A DNA stretch of 64,000 nucleotides from CAVZYN01 sp963779515 (GTDB taxonomy: Bacteria; Pseudomonadota; Alphaproteobacteria; Rhizobiales; Hyphomicrobiaceae): contig CAVZYN010000009.1 of NCBI GenBank assembly GCA_963779515.1, forward strand, positions 186,001-250,000. The letters run 5' to 3'. The notes beneath the pieces were generated by a model. It searched no databases, was not told the DNA's origin, and was given only the letters and a program-made list of their open reading frames with translations. The position numbers and the translations under genes were made by a program. Of this stretch, positions 54,248 to 62,902 are shown piece after piece (positions within the stretch are counted from its first letter, which is position 1; the number at the start of each line of letters is the position of its first letter).

Positions 54248-54602
54248 TGGCACGGCCGCTGCGGAGCGATCGATTGGGCATATCCTCGAAGCCATCGAGC
54301 AGATCGACGCCAGCATCGAAGGTCTGACGCTCGAGACGTTCAAGCAAAATAGGTTCATTCAGCTTGGCGTCGAACGCTGCCTTGAGATTATCAGCGAAGC
54401 GTCCCGACACATCCCGCAAGATTGGAAGGATGAGCATCCAACGATACCCTAGCGTCGGGTCGCAGATATCGGCAATCGCATCCGGCATGTTTACCACGCT
54501 ATCGATAGCGAGATTATTTGGGAAATCGTTCAGGCCGAGTTGGATGAGCTCAAATTGGCAATTGAAAAGATGCAGCGCCGGAACGACGGAGGTGGGCAAT
54601 AG
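54247..54602 (+). pseudogene. hepT: HepT-like HEPN toxin gene, broken by a frameshift and an amber codon
   Basis: The start MARPLRSDR (ATG 54247) loses frame near 54275, where one base appears to be missing. The continuing frame reads GHILEAIEQIDASIEGLTLE and RFIQLGVERCLEIISEASRH, then stops at TAG 54450-54452. The same frame continues as RRVADIGNRIRHVYHAIDSE and IIWEIVQAELDEL to TAG at 54600. Relatives have Trp just before RRVA, so TGG to TAG is likely. The RHVYH stretch corresponds to the HEPN active-site RX..HXY region, now beyond the stop. The toxin is probably inactive. Confidence 0.75.
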
Positions 54603-54661
54603 TCTTACCCCGGGTTTGGCGCGGTCGTTGAGTTGGTTCAGGACTGTGTTAGGTTCAATGC

Positions 54662-55259
54662 ATGAACCAGATGATCCCCATTGGGGTTCGCCCCACGACG
54701 CAGACGGCGGATGGCTGGCCGCGTATCAGTTGGACGCACGCTGATCTCGATCGCATGGTCGAGGCGGGCCTGCTGCGGGAAGGCGACCGAGTTCGAGCTG
54801 GTTGGGGGGGAGATCGTTCCGATGTCGCCGAACGGTCACCGGCACGAGAATATCCGGCGCGTGTTATCTAAATTGATTTATCAGCGGCTGCGTGATGACA
54901 GAGATCTGCTGGTGGAGCCTGGCTGGCGGCCGGAGGCGCGGGCGTACTTCGAGCCCGATCTGATGGTTGTGCCATCATGCATTCCCGGCATGGAGATCCT
55001 GGCACCCGACGTGCTGCTCGTCATCGAGATCGCGGACTCGAGTTTCGACTACGATACGAGTGTCAAGCGCGATGCCTATGCGCGGCTTGGCGTGCGCGAG
55101 TATTGGGTTATTCACGCGGTTCGGTTGGAGACGCGGGTGTTTTGCGATCCGTCGCCGTCGGGTTATGCGCGCGATGATCTCGTCGAGCCAGGCGATCTGA
55201 TGACGCCAGTGCTGGTGCCTGAGATCGCCGTGCGGCTGAGCGACTTGAGCCTCGGATGA
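54662..55259 (+). pseudogene. Uma2 family (DUF820) protein with a frameshift
   Basis: Starts MNQMIPIGVRPTT... at 54662 and reads to LLREGDR, then shifts by one base near 54790. The downstream frame gives TEFELVGGEIVPMSPNGHRH, then FEPDLMVVPS, DVLLVIEIADSSFDYDTSVK, RDAYARLGVREYWVI and ETRVFCDPS. These are the PD-(D/E)XK-like Uma2 motifs (PD, EIXDXS, K). The family is widespread and its function unsettled. One inserted base restores or breaks the frame, so a sequencing error is possible. Confidence 0.75.
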
Positions 55260-55280
55260 CATTGCTGGCGCGGTAGATCC

Positions 55281-56543
55281 ATGGCGGATGCTCACGAGGT
55301 TTCTGCAACGTCATCGCGCATCGGGGCTTTGGTCAGCGCGTATCGCTCTGGCGGTCCGCTGCAGCGGGCGTTTTATACGGCGCCCGAAGTGTTTGAGGCG
55401 GAGATCGCGCGGATCTGGCGGCGGCATTGGCTCTATGCGGGGCATGATTGCCAGATCCCAAAGGCCGGCGACTGGGTGACGTGGGCGCTGGGGCACGATC
55501 AGGTCGTGCTGGTACGTGGCGCGGATTTGATCGCCAGGGCGTTTCACAACACGTGCCGGCATCGTGGCGCCAGGATCTGCAATGCGGAGCGGGGGCATGG
55601 GCGGGCGCTGGTTTGTCCCTATCACGCGTGGACGTATGATCTCGACGGGCGGTTGAAGACGGCGACGGAGCGGGAGTTCGGGGTGAAGGCGTCGGAGCTC
55701 GGGTTGTTGCCGGTGGCGTTGAAAAATCTGGGTGGATTGCTGTTCGTTGCGTTGGCGCCGGACGCGGTGGATTTCGAGGCGGGCGCGGCGGAGATCGCGG
55801 CGCAGATGGCGCATCAGGGATTTGGCGAGGCAAAGCTCGCGGCGTCGATACGCTACACGGTGAAGGCAAACTGGAAGCTGATCTTCGAGAACAATCGTGA
55901 ATGCTATCACTGCGCCAACGCGCATCCCGAATATGTGTCGGGCACCTATGATATCGCGCGGTTTGATCCGGCGCGCGCGGATGAGGTTGATCAGCAGACG
56001 GTCGCGGCGGCGGCGCGGTTTCAAGCGCTGGGGCTTGGCGATGCGGCGGCCGCTTCGGCGATGACGGGCGGCTGGTGGCGGGTGACGCGGGCGCCGCTGA
56101 TGGCGGGATGGAAGACGCAGAGCCTGGATGGCGGACGAATCGCGCCACTGATGGGGACGATGCGGGCCAAGGAGACGTGGAGCGATGGGACGCTGCGCTG
56201 CACGGTGTTTCCGAATTTCTGGCAGCATGCGAGCGACGATCATGCGGTGGCGACGCGGCTGACGCCCCTTGATGCCGCGACCACGCAAGTGGATGTGTCG
56301 TGGTTCGTGCACAAGGATGCGGTCGAGGGGCGGGATTATACGCTCGACCGGTTGCTGCCGTTCTGGCAGCGGACATCGGAGCAGGATTGGACACTTTGCG
56401 AGGCGCAGCAGTTGGGCGTTTCGTCGCCGGCGTATCGGCCGGGCGTCTATTCCAAGACGCGTGAAACCAACGTGCAGCACTTCATCGATTGGTATCTTGG
56501 GGCGTTGATGGCGGCACCGGTAGAGGGTGGCGCGCGTGGCTGA
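55281..56543 (+). CDS. Rieske non-heme iron oxygenase, alpha subunit (glycine-betaine demethylase-like)
   Basis: 420 residues. The Rieske [2Fe-2S] motif is CRHRG...CPYH (C92, H94, C112, H115; CXH-X17-CXXH). The mononuclear iron site is ENNRECYHCANAHPEY (H210, H215) with Asp369 in SEQDWTLCEAQQLGVSSPAY. Overall pattern, including HWLYAGHDCQIPKAGDW and FPNFWQHASDDH, resembles GbcA-like enzymes that remove a methyl from trimethylammonium groups. No GbcB-like reductase gene is in the window. It is followed with an 8-base overlap by a dimethylglycine-dehydrogenase-like gene, and lies between AEP catabolic and AEP transport genes, suggesting an N-methylated phosphonate substrate (inference). Confidence 0.88.
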   Translation: MADAHEVSATSSRIGALVSAYRSGGPLQRAFYTAPEVFEAEIARIWRRHWLYAGHDCQIPKAGDWVTWALGHDQVVLVRGADLIARAFHNTCRHRGARICNAERGHGRALVCPYHAWTYDLDGRLKTATEREFGVKASELGLLPVALKNLGGLLFVALAPDAVDFEAGAAEIAAQMAHQGFGEAKLAASIRYTVKANWKLIFENNRECYHCANAHPEYVSGTYDIARFDPARADEVDQQTVAAAARFQALGLGDAAAASAMTGGWWRVTRAPLMAGWKTQSLDGGRIAPLMGTMRAKETWSDGTLRCTVFPNFWQHASDDHAVATRLTPLDAATTQVDVSWFVHKDAVEGRDYTLDRLLPFWQRTSEQDWTLCEAQQLGVSSPAYRPGVYSKTRETNVQHFIDWYLGALMAAPVEGGARG

Positions 56544-57789
56544 GACGATGCCGGCGGCGGCCGAGGTTGTGATCATCGGGGCAGGCGCGATTGGGTGCGC
56601 GATCGCGTGGCAGCTGGCGGCGCGGGGCGTGCGCGATGTCGTGGTGCTGGAGAAGAGCGGCATCACGCATGGCTCGACGTGGCATGCGGCGGGGTTGATC
56701 GGGCAGTATCGTTCGCGCGAGGATCTGACGCGGCTGATGCAGGCGTCGGTGGAGATCTATGACAAGATCGCGATGGAGACGCCGATCGATTGGCGGCCGG
56801 TCGGGTCATTGCGGATTGCGTCGTCGGCGGCGCGGTGGCGGGAGTATCAAGAGGCTGCACCCGTGGCACAGCGGTACGGCGTCGGGTTTCATCTCCTTGA
56901 TGCGGCGGAGGCGCGGCGGCGGTTTCCGGAGATGTCGACCGAGGGCGTGCATGGCGCGGCGTTTGTCGAGCGGGACGGGTATGTCGATCCGTCGAGCTTG
57001 ACACAAGCGTATGCGGCGCGGGCGCGGGCGATGGGCGTGCGCATCATTGAAGGTGTTGGCGTCACCGGAATCGCGCATCGGGGTGCTGCCGGCGGCACTG
57101 TCGGGACGACAGAGGGGCCGATGACCTATCGGACGCTGGTGATCGCGGCGGGGGTTTGGGCGCGGGCGGTCGGGCGGATGCTGGGCGTGGCTTTGCCGGT
57201 CGCGAGCCTCGAGCATCAGTACGCGGTGACGGAGAAGCGAGCGGGGCTGCCGCGCGATCTGCCGGCGTTGCGGGATCCGGACTTGAATTTCTATCTGAAG
57301 CCGGAGGCCGGCGGCTATGCGATCGGTGGCTGGGAGCCGGAGACTGTCGCGGTGCATGGGAGTGACATGCCGATGGACTTCGGGCGGGCGCTGCTGCCGG
57401 ACAATCTCGACCGGCTGCAGCCGATCCTGGAGGCGGCGTCGCGGCGGATTCCGGTGCTGTCGACGCTCGGCCTGAAGACCATCATCAACGGGCCGATTCC
57501 GGTGACGCCGGACGGTGAGCCGATCCTTGGGCCGGCGCCGGGGCTCGACAGCGTCTTTCTCGCCGTTGGTTTTACATCGGGGATCGCCGCGTCAGGCGGC
57601 GCAGGGCGCGTGCTCGCAAGCTGGATCGCGTCCGGGCGGCCGGATTTCGAGGTGCCGAGCCTCGATCCTCGCCGGTTCGGAACAACTGAGATGGCGGTGG
57701 GCGAACTCCACAGGCGGGCGGTCGCCGCCTATGCTGGCTATTATGCTTTAGCAGGGACTTCTGGTCAGACGATCAGCGGCCCGTCATAA
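56536..57789 (+). CDS. FAD-dependent amine oxidoreductase (DAO family, dimethylglycine/sarcosine dehydrogenase-like)
   Basis: 417 residues from GTG at 56536, which has AGAGGG at proper distance; it overlaps the Rieske gene. The Rossmann motif is VVIIGAGAIGCAIAWQL. HGSTWHAAGLIGQYRS matches the segment where DMGDH-type enzymes bind FAD covalently through His. SLEHQYAVTE, NFYLKPEAGGYAIGGWE, NGPIPVTPDGEPILGPAPG and FTSGIAASGGAGR complete the DAO fold. The C-terminal folate (GcvT-like) domain of full DMGDH is absent. Flavin oxidoreductases acting on AEP or N-methyl-AEP (PbfD) have been described in phosphonate clusters; this may be one. Confidence 0.85.
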   Translation: MAETMPAAAEVVIIGAGAIGCAIAWQLAARGVRDVVVLEKSGITHGSTWHAAGLIGQYRSREDLTRLMQASVEIYDKIAMETPIDWRPVGSLRIASSAARWREYQEAAPVAQRYGVGFHLLDAAEARRRFPEMSTEGVHGAAFVERDGYVDPSSLTQAYAARARAMGVRIIEGVGVTGIAHRGAAGGTVGTTEGPMTYRTLVIAAGVWARAVGRMLGVALPVASLEHQYAVTEKRAGLPRDLPALRDPDLNFYLKPEAGGYAIGGWEPETVAVHGSDMPMDFGRALLPDNLDRLQPILEAASRRIPVLSTLGLKTIINGPIPVTPDGEPILGPAPGLDSVFLAVGFTSGIAASGGAGRVLASWIASGRPDFEVPSLDPRRFGTTEMAVGELHRRAVAAYAGYYALAGTSGQTISGPS

Positions 57790-57865
57790 TAGCTTCACAG
57801 ACCTCGGACAGGGATCGAAGCGCGCTTCAGATTCATCGGGGCAAAACAGGGAGAGGTGGCGGCAT

Positions 57866-58894
57866 ATGACAACATTGAAATCATTTTTGGCGGCGGGCGC
57901 CGCAGTGACGCTGGCGTTCACGGCGCTGGCGGGTCCGGCGGCGGCGCAGCGGACGAAGCTGTCGGTGTATACGGCGCTCGAGAATGATCAGCTCGCAATC
58001 TACAAGGCGGCGATCGAAAAGGACGTCGCCGATGTCGATATCGAGTGGGTGCGCGACTCGACGGGCGTGATCACGGCGCGGTTGCTGGCGGAGAAAGCGT
58101 CGCCGAAGGCGGACCTCGTGTTTGGGCTTGCGGCGTCGAGCCTCCTGCTCTTCAAGAAAGAGGGCATGCTCGAAAATCACCAACCGGCGGGCTCGGATAA
58201 GCTGAAGCCGGCGTTCCGCTCCGCGGACGGCTCTTGGACCGGGATGGACGCGTTCCTCGGCGTTGCCTGTTACAACACGGTCGAAGGCCAGAAGGCCGGC
58301 GTCATGGCGCCGAAGTCCTACAAGGATCTGCTCGACCCAAAATACAAGGACAAGCTGGTGATGCCGCATCCGGCATCGTCCGGAACCGGCTACCTGATGG
58401 TAGCTGCTTGGTTGCAGACGATGGGCGAAGCCGAAGGCTGGAAGTTCATGGACGGGCTGCACCAGAACATGGCGGTCTACACGCACTCGGGTTCGGCGCC
58501 GTGCGTACAGGCGGCGAAGGGTGAGCGGACCGTCGGCCTCGGGTTCGACATGCGGGGCGCGCGCGAGAAGAGCAATGGCGCGCCGATCGACATCATCATT
58601 CCGGCGGAAGGCGCCGGTTGGGATATGGAAGCGACGTCGATCATGAAGGGGACCAAGAACCTGGCGCTGGCCAAGAAGGTCGCCGACTGGGGCGTCACCA
58701 AGACGGCCAACGAGCTTTACAACAAGTACTATGCGCTGGTCGCGCACCCCGAGGTGAAGAACCTGCCGGCGAACTATCCGCCGGATGGCGAAGCGAAGAT
58801 GGCGAAGGTCGATCTCGAGAAGATGGCGAACGAGCGCGAGAAGACGCTCGCCGAGTGGACCAAGCGGTACGAGTCGAAGGCCGCCAAGCGCTGA
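57866..58894 (+). CDS. aepX: 2-aminoethylphosphonate ABC transporter, substrate-binding protein (AepX/PhnS type)
   Basis: 342 residues. The signal peptide is SFLAAGAAVTLAFTALAGPA ending AAAQ. The mature part is a type-2 periplasmic fold of the Fe3+/AEP group: LSVYTALENDQLAIYKAAIE, VRDSTGVITARLLAEK, MDAFLGVACYN, MPHPASSGTGYLMVAAWLQ and HSGSAPCVQAAKGE. The family includes iron binders; the AEP assignment rests on context with phnWAY and the fused permease. A GGGAGAGGTGG ribosome-binding region precedes the ATG. Confidence 0.9.
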   Translation: MTTLKSFLAAGAAVTLAFTALAGPAAAQRTKLSVYTALENDQLAIYKAAIEKDVADVDIEWVRDSTGVITARLLAEKASPKADLVFGLAASSLLLFKKEGMLENHQPAGSDKLKPAFRSADGSWTGMDAFLGVACYNTVEGQKAGVMAPKSYKDLLDPKYKDKLVMPHPASSGTGYLMVAAWLQTMGEAEGWKFMDGLHQNMAVYTHSGSAPCVQAAKGERTVGLGFDMRGAREKSNGAPIDIIIPAEGAGWDMEATSIMKGTKNLALAKKVADWGVTKTANELYNKYYALVAHPEVKNLPANYPPDGEAKMAKVDLEKMANEREKTLAEWTKRYESKAAKR

Positions 58895-58960
58895 GGCGCT
58901 GAATCATCGTGGGCGGGTGATCCTCGCGGGTTGCCCGCTCATCTCTTTAGCGGCGGCGTC

Positions 58961-60088
58961 ATGTTGGATACTCCCGAAAAAAGTTTGACGCCGCGCGTTT
59001 CGTCCGCACCTGCGCATGTGCGGATCAAGGATCTCGTGAAGCGGTTCGGCGCGTTCACGGCGTTACAAGATATCAACCTGGATGTGCGGCGCGGCGAGCT
59101 CGTGTGTTTTCTCGGGCCGTCGGGGTGCGGGAAGACGACGCTGCTGCGCGCGATCGCGGGGCTCGACCGGCAGGATGCAGGCACGATCGAGATCGGTGGG
59201 CGGGATGTCTCGCATTTGCCGCCGGCGGCGCGCGATTTCGGCATCGTGTTTCAATCTTATGCGTTGTTTCCCAATCTGACGATCGCAGCGAACGTCGGTT
59301 ATGGCCTCGTCAACAAGGGGATGGCGCGGGCGGAGCGGACGGCGCGCGTCGCGGAGCTGCTGGCGCTGGTCGGGCTGTCGGATCAGGGCGCCAAGTATCC
59401 GGCGCAGTTGTCGGGCGGACAACAGCAGCGGGTGGCGCTGGCGCGAGCGCTGGCAACGTCGCCATCGTTGCTGCTGCTGGATGAACCGCTGTCGGCGCTC
59501 GATGCGCGGGTGCGGGTTCGGTTGCGCGAGGAGATCAAGTCGCTGCAGCGGCGGATCGGCGTGACGACCATCATGGTGACGCACGATCAGGAAGAGGCGC
59601 TGGCGATGGCGGACCGGATCGTCGTCATGAACCAGGGCGTGATCGAGCAGGTCGGGCGGCCGGACGAGATTTATGCGCGGCCGGCGTCGGCGTTCGTTGC
59701 GGATTTCGTCGGGACGATGACGTTTCTCGAGGCGACGGTGCGCGGGCCCGGCGAGGTCGAGGTTGCCGGGGTGACGCTCGCATCGCAGCATGTCGAGGGC
59801 GTCGCTGCGGGTGAGCGCGTGCGGATCGGGATCAGGCCGGAGGAGGTTCGGGTCGGCGTCGCGGCGGCGGAGAGCGCGAACGCGGTCGAGGCTACGATCG
59901 CGCGGATCGAATATCTCGGATCGTTTTCGCGATTGCACCTGACGGTGCGGGGGGCAGGGGCTCTGGCGCTGCAGGCGGATGTGCCGGCGGCTGAGGCGCG
60001 GCGGATGGGATTGGCGGAGGGGCAGGGCGTGCGCGTCGTGCTGCCGCCCGAGGCGTTGCGCGTGTTCCACGGGACGGGGGCGGCGTGA
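58961..60088 (+). CDS. aepV: 2-aminoethylphosphonate ABC transporter, ATP-binding protein (AepV/PhnT type)
   Basis: 375 residues from ATG at 58961; the frame opens at TTG 58931. Walker A is FLGPSGCGKTTLLRAIAG, Q-loop VFQSYALFPNLT, signature LSGGQQQRVALARAL, Walker B LLLLDEPLSALD, and the switch His in VTHDQEEALAMADR. A C-terminal TOBE domain follows (IGIRPEEVRVG...). It overlaps the permease gene by 4 bases (GTGA). Confidence 0.92.
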   Translation: MLDTPEKSLTPRVSSAPAHVRIKDLVKRFGAFTALQDINLDVRRGELVCFLGPSGCGKTTLLRAIAGLDRQDAGTIEIGGRDVSHLPPAARDFGIVFQSYALFPNLTIAANVGYGLVNKGMARAERTARVAELLALVGLSDQGAKYPAQLSGGQQQRVALARALATSPSLLLLDEPLSALDARVRVRLREEIKSLQRRIGVTTIMVTHDQEEALAMADRIVVMNQGVIEQVGRPDEIYARPASAFVADFVGTMTFLEATVRGPGEVEVAGVTLASQHVEGVAAGERVRIGIRPEEVRVGVAAAESANAVEATIARIEYLGSFSRLHLTVRGAGALALQADVPAAEARRMGLAEGQGVRVVLPPEALRVFHGTGAA

Positions 60089-61809
60089 GCGCGCAATCGG
60101 CGATCGGCGCGGATGGCGGTGGGATCGCGGCGCCGGCGCATGCGCTGAAGGTGATCAATCGGGAACGCTGGATCATGCGGCTCGGCATCGCCGGGCTCCT
60201 GATCCTGCTCGCGACATTCATCGCGCTGCCGCTCGGGACGCTGCTGATCAAGAGTTTTCAAGATTCGAACGGCGCGTTCGTTGGGCTCGCGAACTACGCA
60301 AAGTATTTTTCGACACCGGCGCTGGTTGCTTCGCTCTGGAACAGTCTTTGGATCGCGGCGCTGACGACGGCGATCGTCGTGGTGCTGGCGTTCGCCTATG
60401 CCTTCGCGCTGACGCGGACGTGCGTGCCGGGCAAGGGGCTGTGGACGGCGATCGCACTGTTGCCGTTGTTCGCGCCGTCGCTGCTGCCGGCAATCTCGTT
60501 CATCTATATCTTCGGCAATCAGGGGTTCTTGAAGAGCTGGCTGATGGGCGGCTCGATCTACGGCCCGATCGGGATCGTGCTGTCGCAAGTGTTCTACTGC
60601 TTTCCGCACGCGATGATGATCCTGGTCACGGCGTTGCGGCTGGCGGATGCGCGGCTCTATGAAGTCGCGGAGGCGCTCGATACGTCGCGGTGGCGGACGT
60701 TCTGGACGATCACGATCCCGGGCGTGAAGTATGGTCTCGTGTCGGCGGTGTTTCTCGTGTTCACGCTGGTGATCACCGACTTCGGCATCGCCAAGGTGAT
60801 CGGCGGGCAATTCAATGTGCTGGCGACGGATGCCTACAAGCAGGTGATCGGGCAGCAGAATTTTTCGATGGGCGCGGTGGTGGGGTTCGTGCTGCTGGTG
60901 CCGGCGGTGCTGGCGTTTGTCGTCGATCGGCTGATCCAGCGGCGGCAGGTGGCCTTGCTGACGGCGCGCGCGGTGCCGCTGATCCCGAAGCCGCGGCGGG
61001 GGGTCGACGGGGCGATGTTCGTCTATTGCGCGATCATCGCGGGATTGATCGTCGGCGTCTTGGGCGTCGCGCTGTGGGCGTCGTTCGTGACCTACTGGCC
61101 GTACAATCTGACGCTGTCGACCAAGTGGTACAATTTCGCGGAGTTCGAGCCGAACGGATGGGGGCCGTACATCACGTCGCTGAAGATGTCGGCGGCGGTG
61201 GCGGTGATTGGGACGGCACTCATATTCGCGGGCGCGTATCTAATCGAAAAGGGCGAGGGGCTGGCACCGGCGCGGTTGCTCGCGCATCTGCTGGCGATGA
61301 TGCCGATGGCGGTGCCGGGGCTGGTGCTGGGGCTCGGATATGTGTTTTTCGTCAATGCGCCGTGGAATCCGCTGGGCGTGTTCTACGGGACGATTGCGGT
61401 GCTCGCCGTCAATACGATCGCGCATTTTTACACGACGGCGCATATCACGGCGGTGACGGCGCTGAAGCAGATCGATCGGGAATACGAGGCGGTGTCGGCG
61501 TCGCTGCAGGTGCCGTTCTACCGGACGTTCGCGCGGGTGACGCTGCCGATCTGCCTGCCGGCGATCCTGGATATCGCGGTCTACATGTTCGTCAATGCGA
61601 TGACGACGGTGTCGGCGGTGATCTTTCTCTATGGCAGCGGCACCAAGCTGGCGTCGATCTCGATCGTGCATATGGACGAGTTGGGCGCGACGGCGGCAGC
61701 GGCGGCAATGGCGGCGATGATCGTGCTGACGGCGATGGGCATGAAGACGCTGCATCTGATTGTCGACCGGCTGCTGCTGCAGCGGCTGCAGGCGTGGCGG
61801 AAGCGGTGA
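60085..61809 (+). CDS. aepW: 2-aminoethylphosphonate ABC transporter, fused permease (AepW type)
   Basis: 574 residues from GTG at 60085, overlapping the ATPase stop. Two permease domains lie in one chain, each with an EAA loop: EVAEALDTSRWRTFWTITIP in the first and YEAVSASLQVPFYRTFARVTLP in the second. About twelve membrane spans are visible. The fused form is typical of the Fe3+/AEP (PhnUV-like) transporters. It is followed by a bidirectional terminator. Confidence 0.92.
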   Translation: MSAQSAIGADGGGIAAPAHALKVINRERWIMRLGIAGLLILLATFIALPLGTLLIKSFQDSNGAFVGLANYAKYFSTPALVASLWNSLWIAALTTAIVVVLAFAYAFALTRTCVPGKGLWTAIALLPLFAPSLLPAISFIYIFGNQGFLKSWLMGGSIYGPIGIVLSQVFYCFPHAMMILVTALRLADARLYEVAEALDTSRWRTFWTITIPGVKYGLVSAVFLVFTLVITDFGIAKVIGGQFNVLATDAYKQVIGQQNFSMGAVVGFVLLVPAVLAFVVDRLIQRRQVALLTARAVPLIPKPRRGVDGAMFVYCAIIAGLIVGVLGVALWASFVTYWPYNLTLSTKWYNFAEFEPNGWGPYITSLKMSAAVAVIGTALIFAGAYLIEKGEGLAPARLLAHLLAMMPMAVPGLVLGLGYVFFVNAPWNPLGVFYGTIAVLAVNTIAHFYTTAHITAVTALKQIDREYEAVSASLQVPFYRTFARVTLPICLPAILDIAVYMFVNAMTTVSAVIFLYGSGTKLASISIVHMDELGATAAAAAMAAMIVLTAMGMKTLHLIVDRLLLQRLQAWRKR

Positions 61810-61818
61810 GAAAACGAA

Positions 61819-61842
61819 AACGGCGGGCCAGAGCCCGCCGTT
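61819..61842. terminator. Bidirectional terminator between aepW and trcR
   Basis: Stem AACGGCGGGC with GCCCGCCGTT around a four-base loop, with A-rich sequence on the left (AAAACGAAAA) that reads as a T-run on the minus strand. It lies between two converging genes. Confidence 0.75.
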
Positions 61843-61866
61843 GAGATTGTCGGATGATCAGAGAGA

Positions 61867-62619
61867 TCAGTTGTCCGACTTTTCGGTGCTGCTCGTCATC
61901 TCCTTGAGCTTGGCGAACATGCGGGCTTCTTCCTCGGCCTCGCTGACCTCGGCGACCTCGGCCGCCTTCGGCGTCATGATCTGCATGGTCGGCTGCGGTC
62001 CGAGGCCAGGGATGGTTTCCGCGGTCGGGAGAAGCGTGGCGCCCGCCTTCTCGGGGATGCCGGCTTCCTTGCGCTCGCGCTCGAGGCGGCGGGCGGCCTT
62101 CTGTACTTCGGCGTCGAGATCAATCTGCGAGCAAAGGCCGAGAGCGACTGGATCTTGCGGCGTCAGGTTCGGCGAGTTCCAGTGCGAGCGGTCGCGGATC
62201 GAGGCGATGGTCGGCTTCGTGGTGCCGACGAGGCGCATGATCTGGGCGTCCTTCATCTCGGGGTGATTGCGCAGCAGCCAGACGACGGCGTTGGGGCGAT
62301 CGTGGCGGCGTGACACGGGGGTGTAGCGCGGGCCCTTGCGGCCATCGGTTTTGATGGGCGGCAGCTCGACCTTGCTCTCGGCGAGTTTGAGGTGGACGGT
62401 CGCATCGGATTCGGCGCGCTTGATTTCGTCACGCGTCAGCTGGCCGTTGGAAATCGGGTCGAAGCCCTTGATCCCCTGGGCGACGTCGCCGTCGGCTATG
62501 CCTTTGACCTCGAGATTGTGGAGGCCGCAGAACTCAGCGATCTGCTCGAAGGTGAGGGCGGTGTTGGCCACCAGCCAAACGGCGGTGGCTTTGGGCATTA
62601 AAGGCTTGCGATCGCTCAT
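61867..62619 (-). CDS. trcR: DUF1013 family cell-cycle transcriptional regulator TrcR
   Basis: 250 residues from ATG at 62619, with AGGAG seven bases upstream. Family blocks are MPKATAVWLVANTALTFEQI, FCGLHNLEVKGIADG, GIKGFDPISNGQLTRDEI, and RHDRPNAVVWLLRNHPEMKD plus VGTTKPTIASIRDRSHWNS, suggesting two helix-turn-helix-like modules. DUF1013 is essentially confined to Alphaproteobacteria and has been named TrcR. The C-terminal 60 residues are low-complexity and acidic. It is divergent from guaA. Confidence 0.9.
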   Translation of the reverse strand: MSDRKPLMPKATAVWLVANTALTFEQIAEFCGLHNLEVKGIADGDVAQGIKGFDPISNGQLTRDEIKRAESDATVHLKLAESKVELPPIKTDGRKGPRYTPVSRRHDRPNAVVWLLRNHPEMKDAQIMRLVGTTKPTIASIRDRSHWNSPNLTPQDPVALGLCSQIDLDAEVQKAARRLERERKEAGIPEKAGATLLPTAETIPGLGPQPTMQIMTPKAAEVAEVSEAEEEARMFAKLKEMTSSTEKSDN

Positions 62620-62902
62620 GGAAAGTCTCCTCCTGGTGCCGTCGCAGCTATTCACTGCGCCAGCCAAACCTGAGTGGATATGTCAGGGAATATGGTCCTA
62701 TAGCTCAGAAGCGGCAATGAGCGCAACCCAAAGTGGGGGTAAAAATGGCGCGGGTCTGGTTATGGTCGGCCGATTTTGGCGGCTGTTCAGTTTGAGAATT
62801 GCACGGTAGCGCAACGACATAGTTGTGGACGGCGAGGCTCAGGGCGGGCGAGGCTCCGCGTTGCAGTTGCATGGCCCGGCGACTTGGCCTAACTGCGAGC
62901 GC

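Noticed and set aside
58931..58960. TTG start ten codons upstream of the AEP transporter ATPase ATG
   Set aside because: Extra residues lack family similarity; ATG at 58961 is sufficient.
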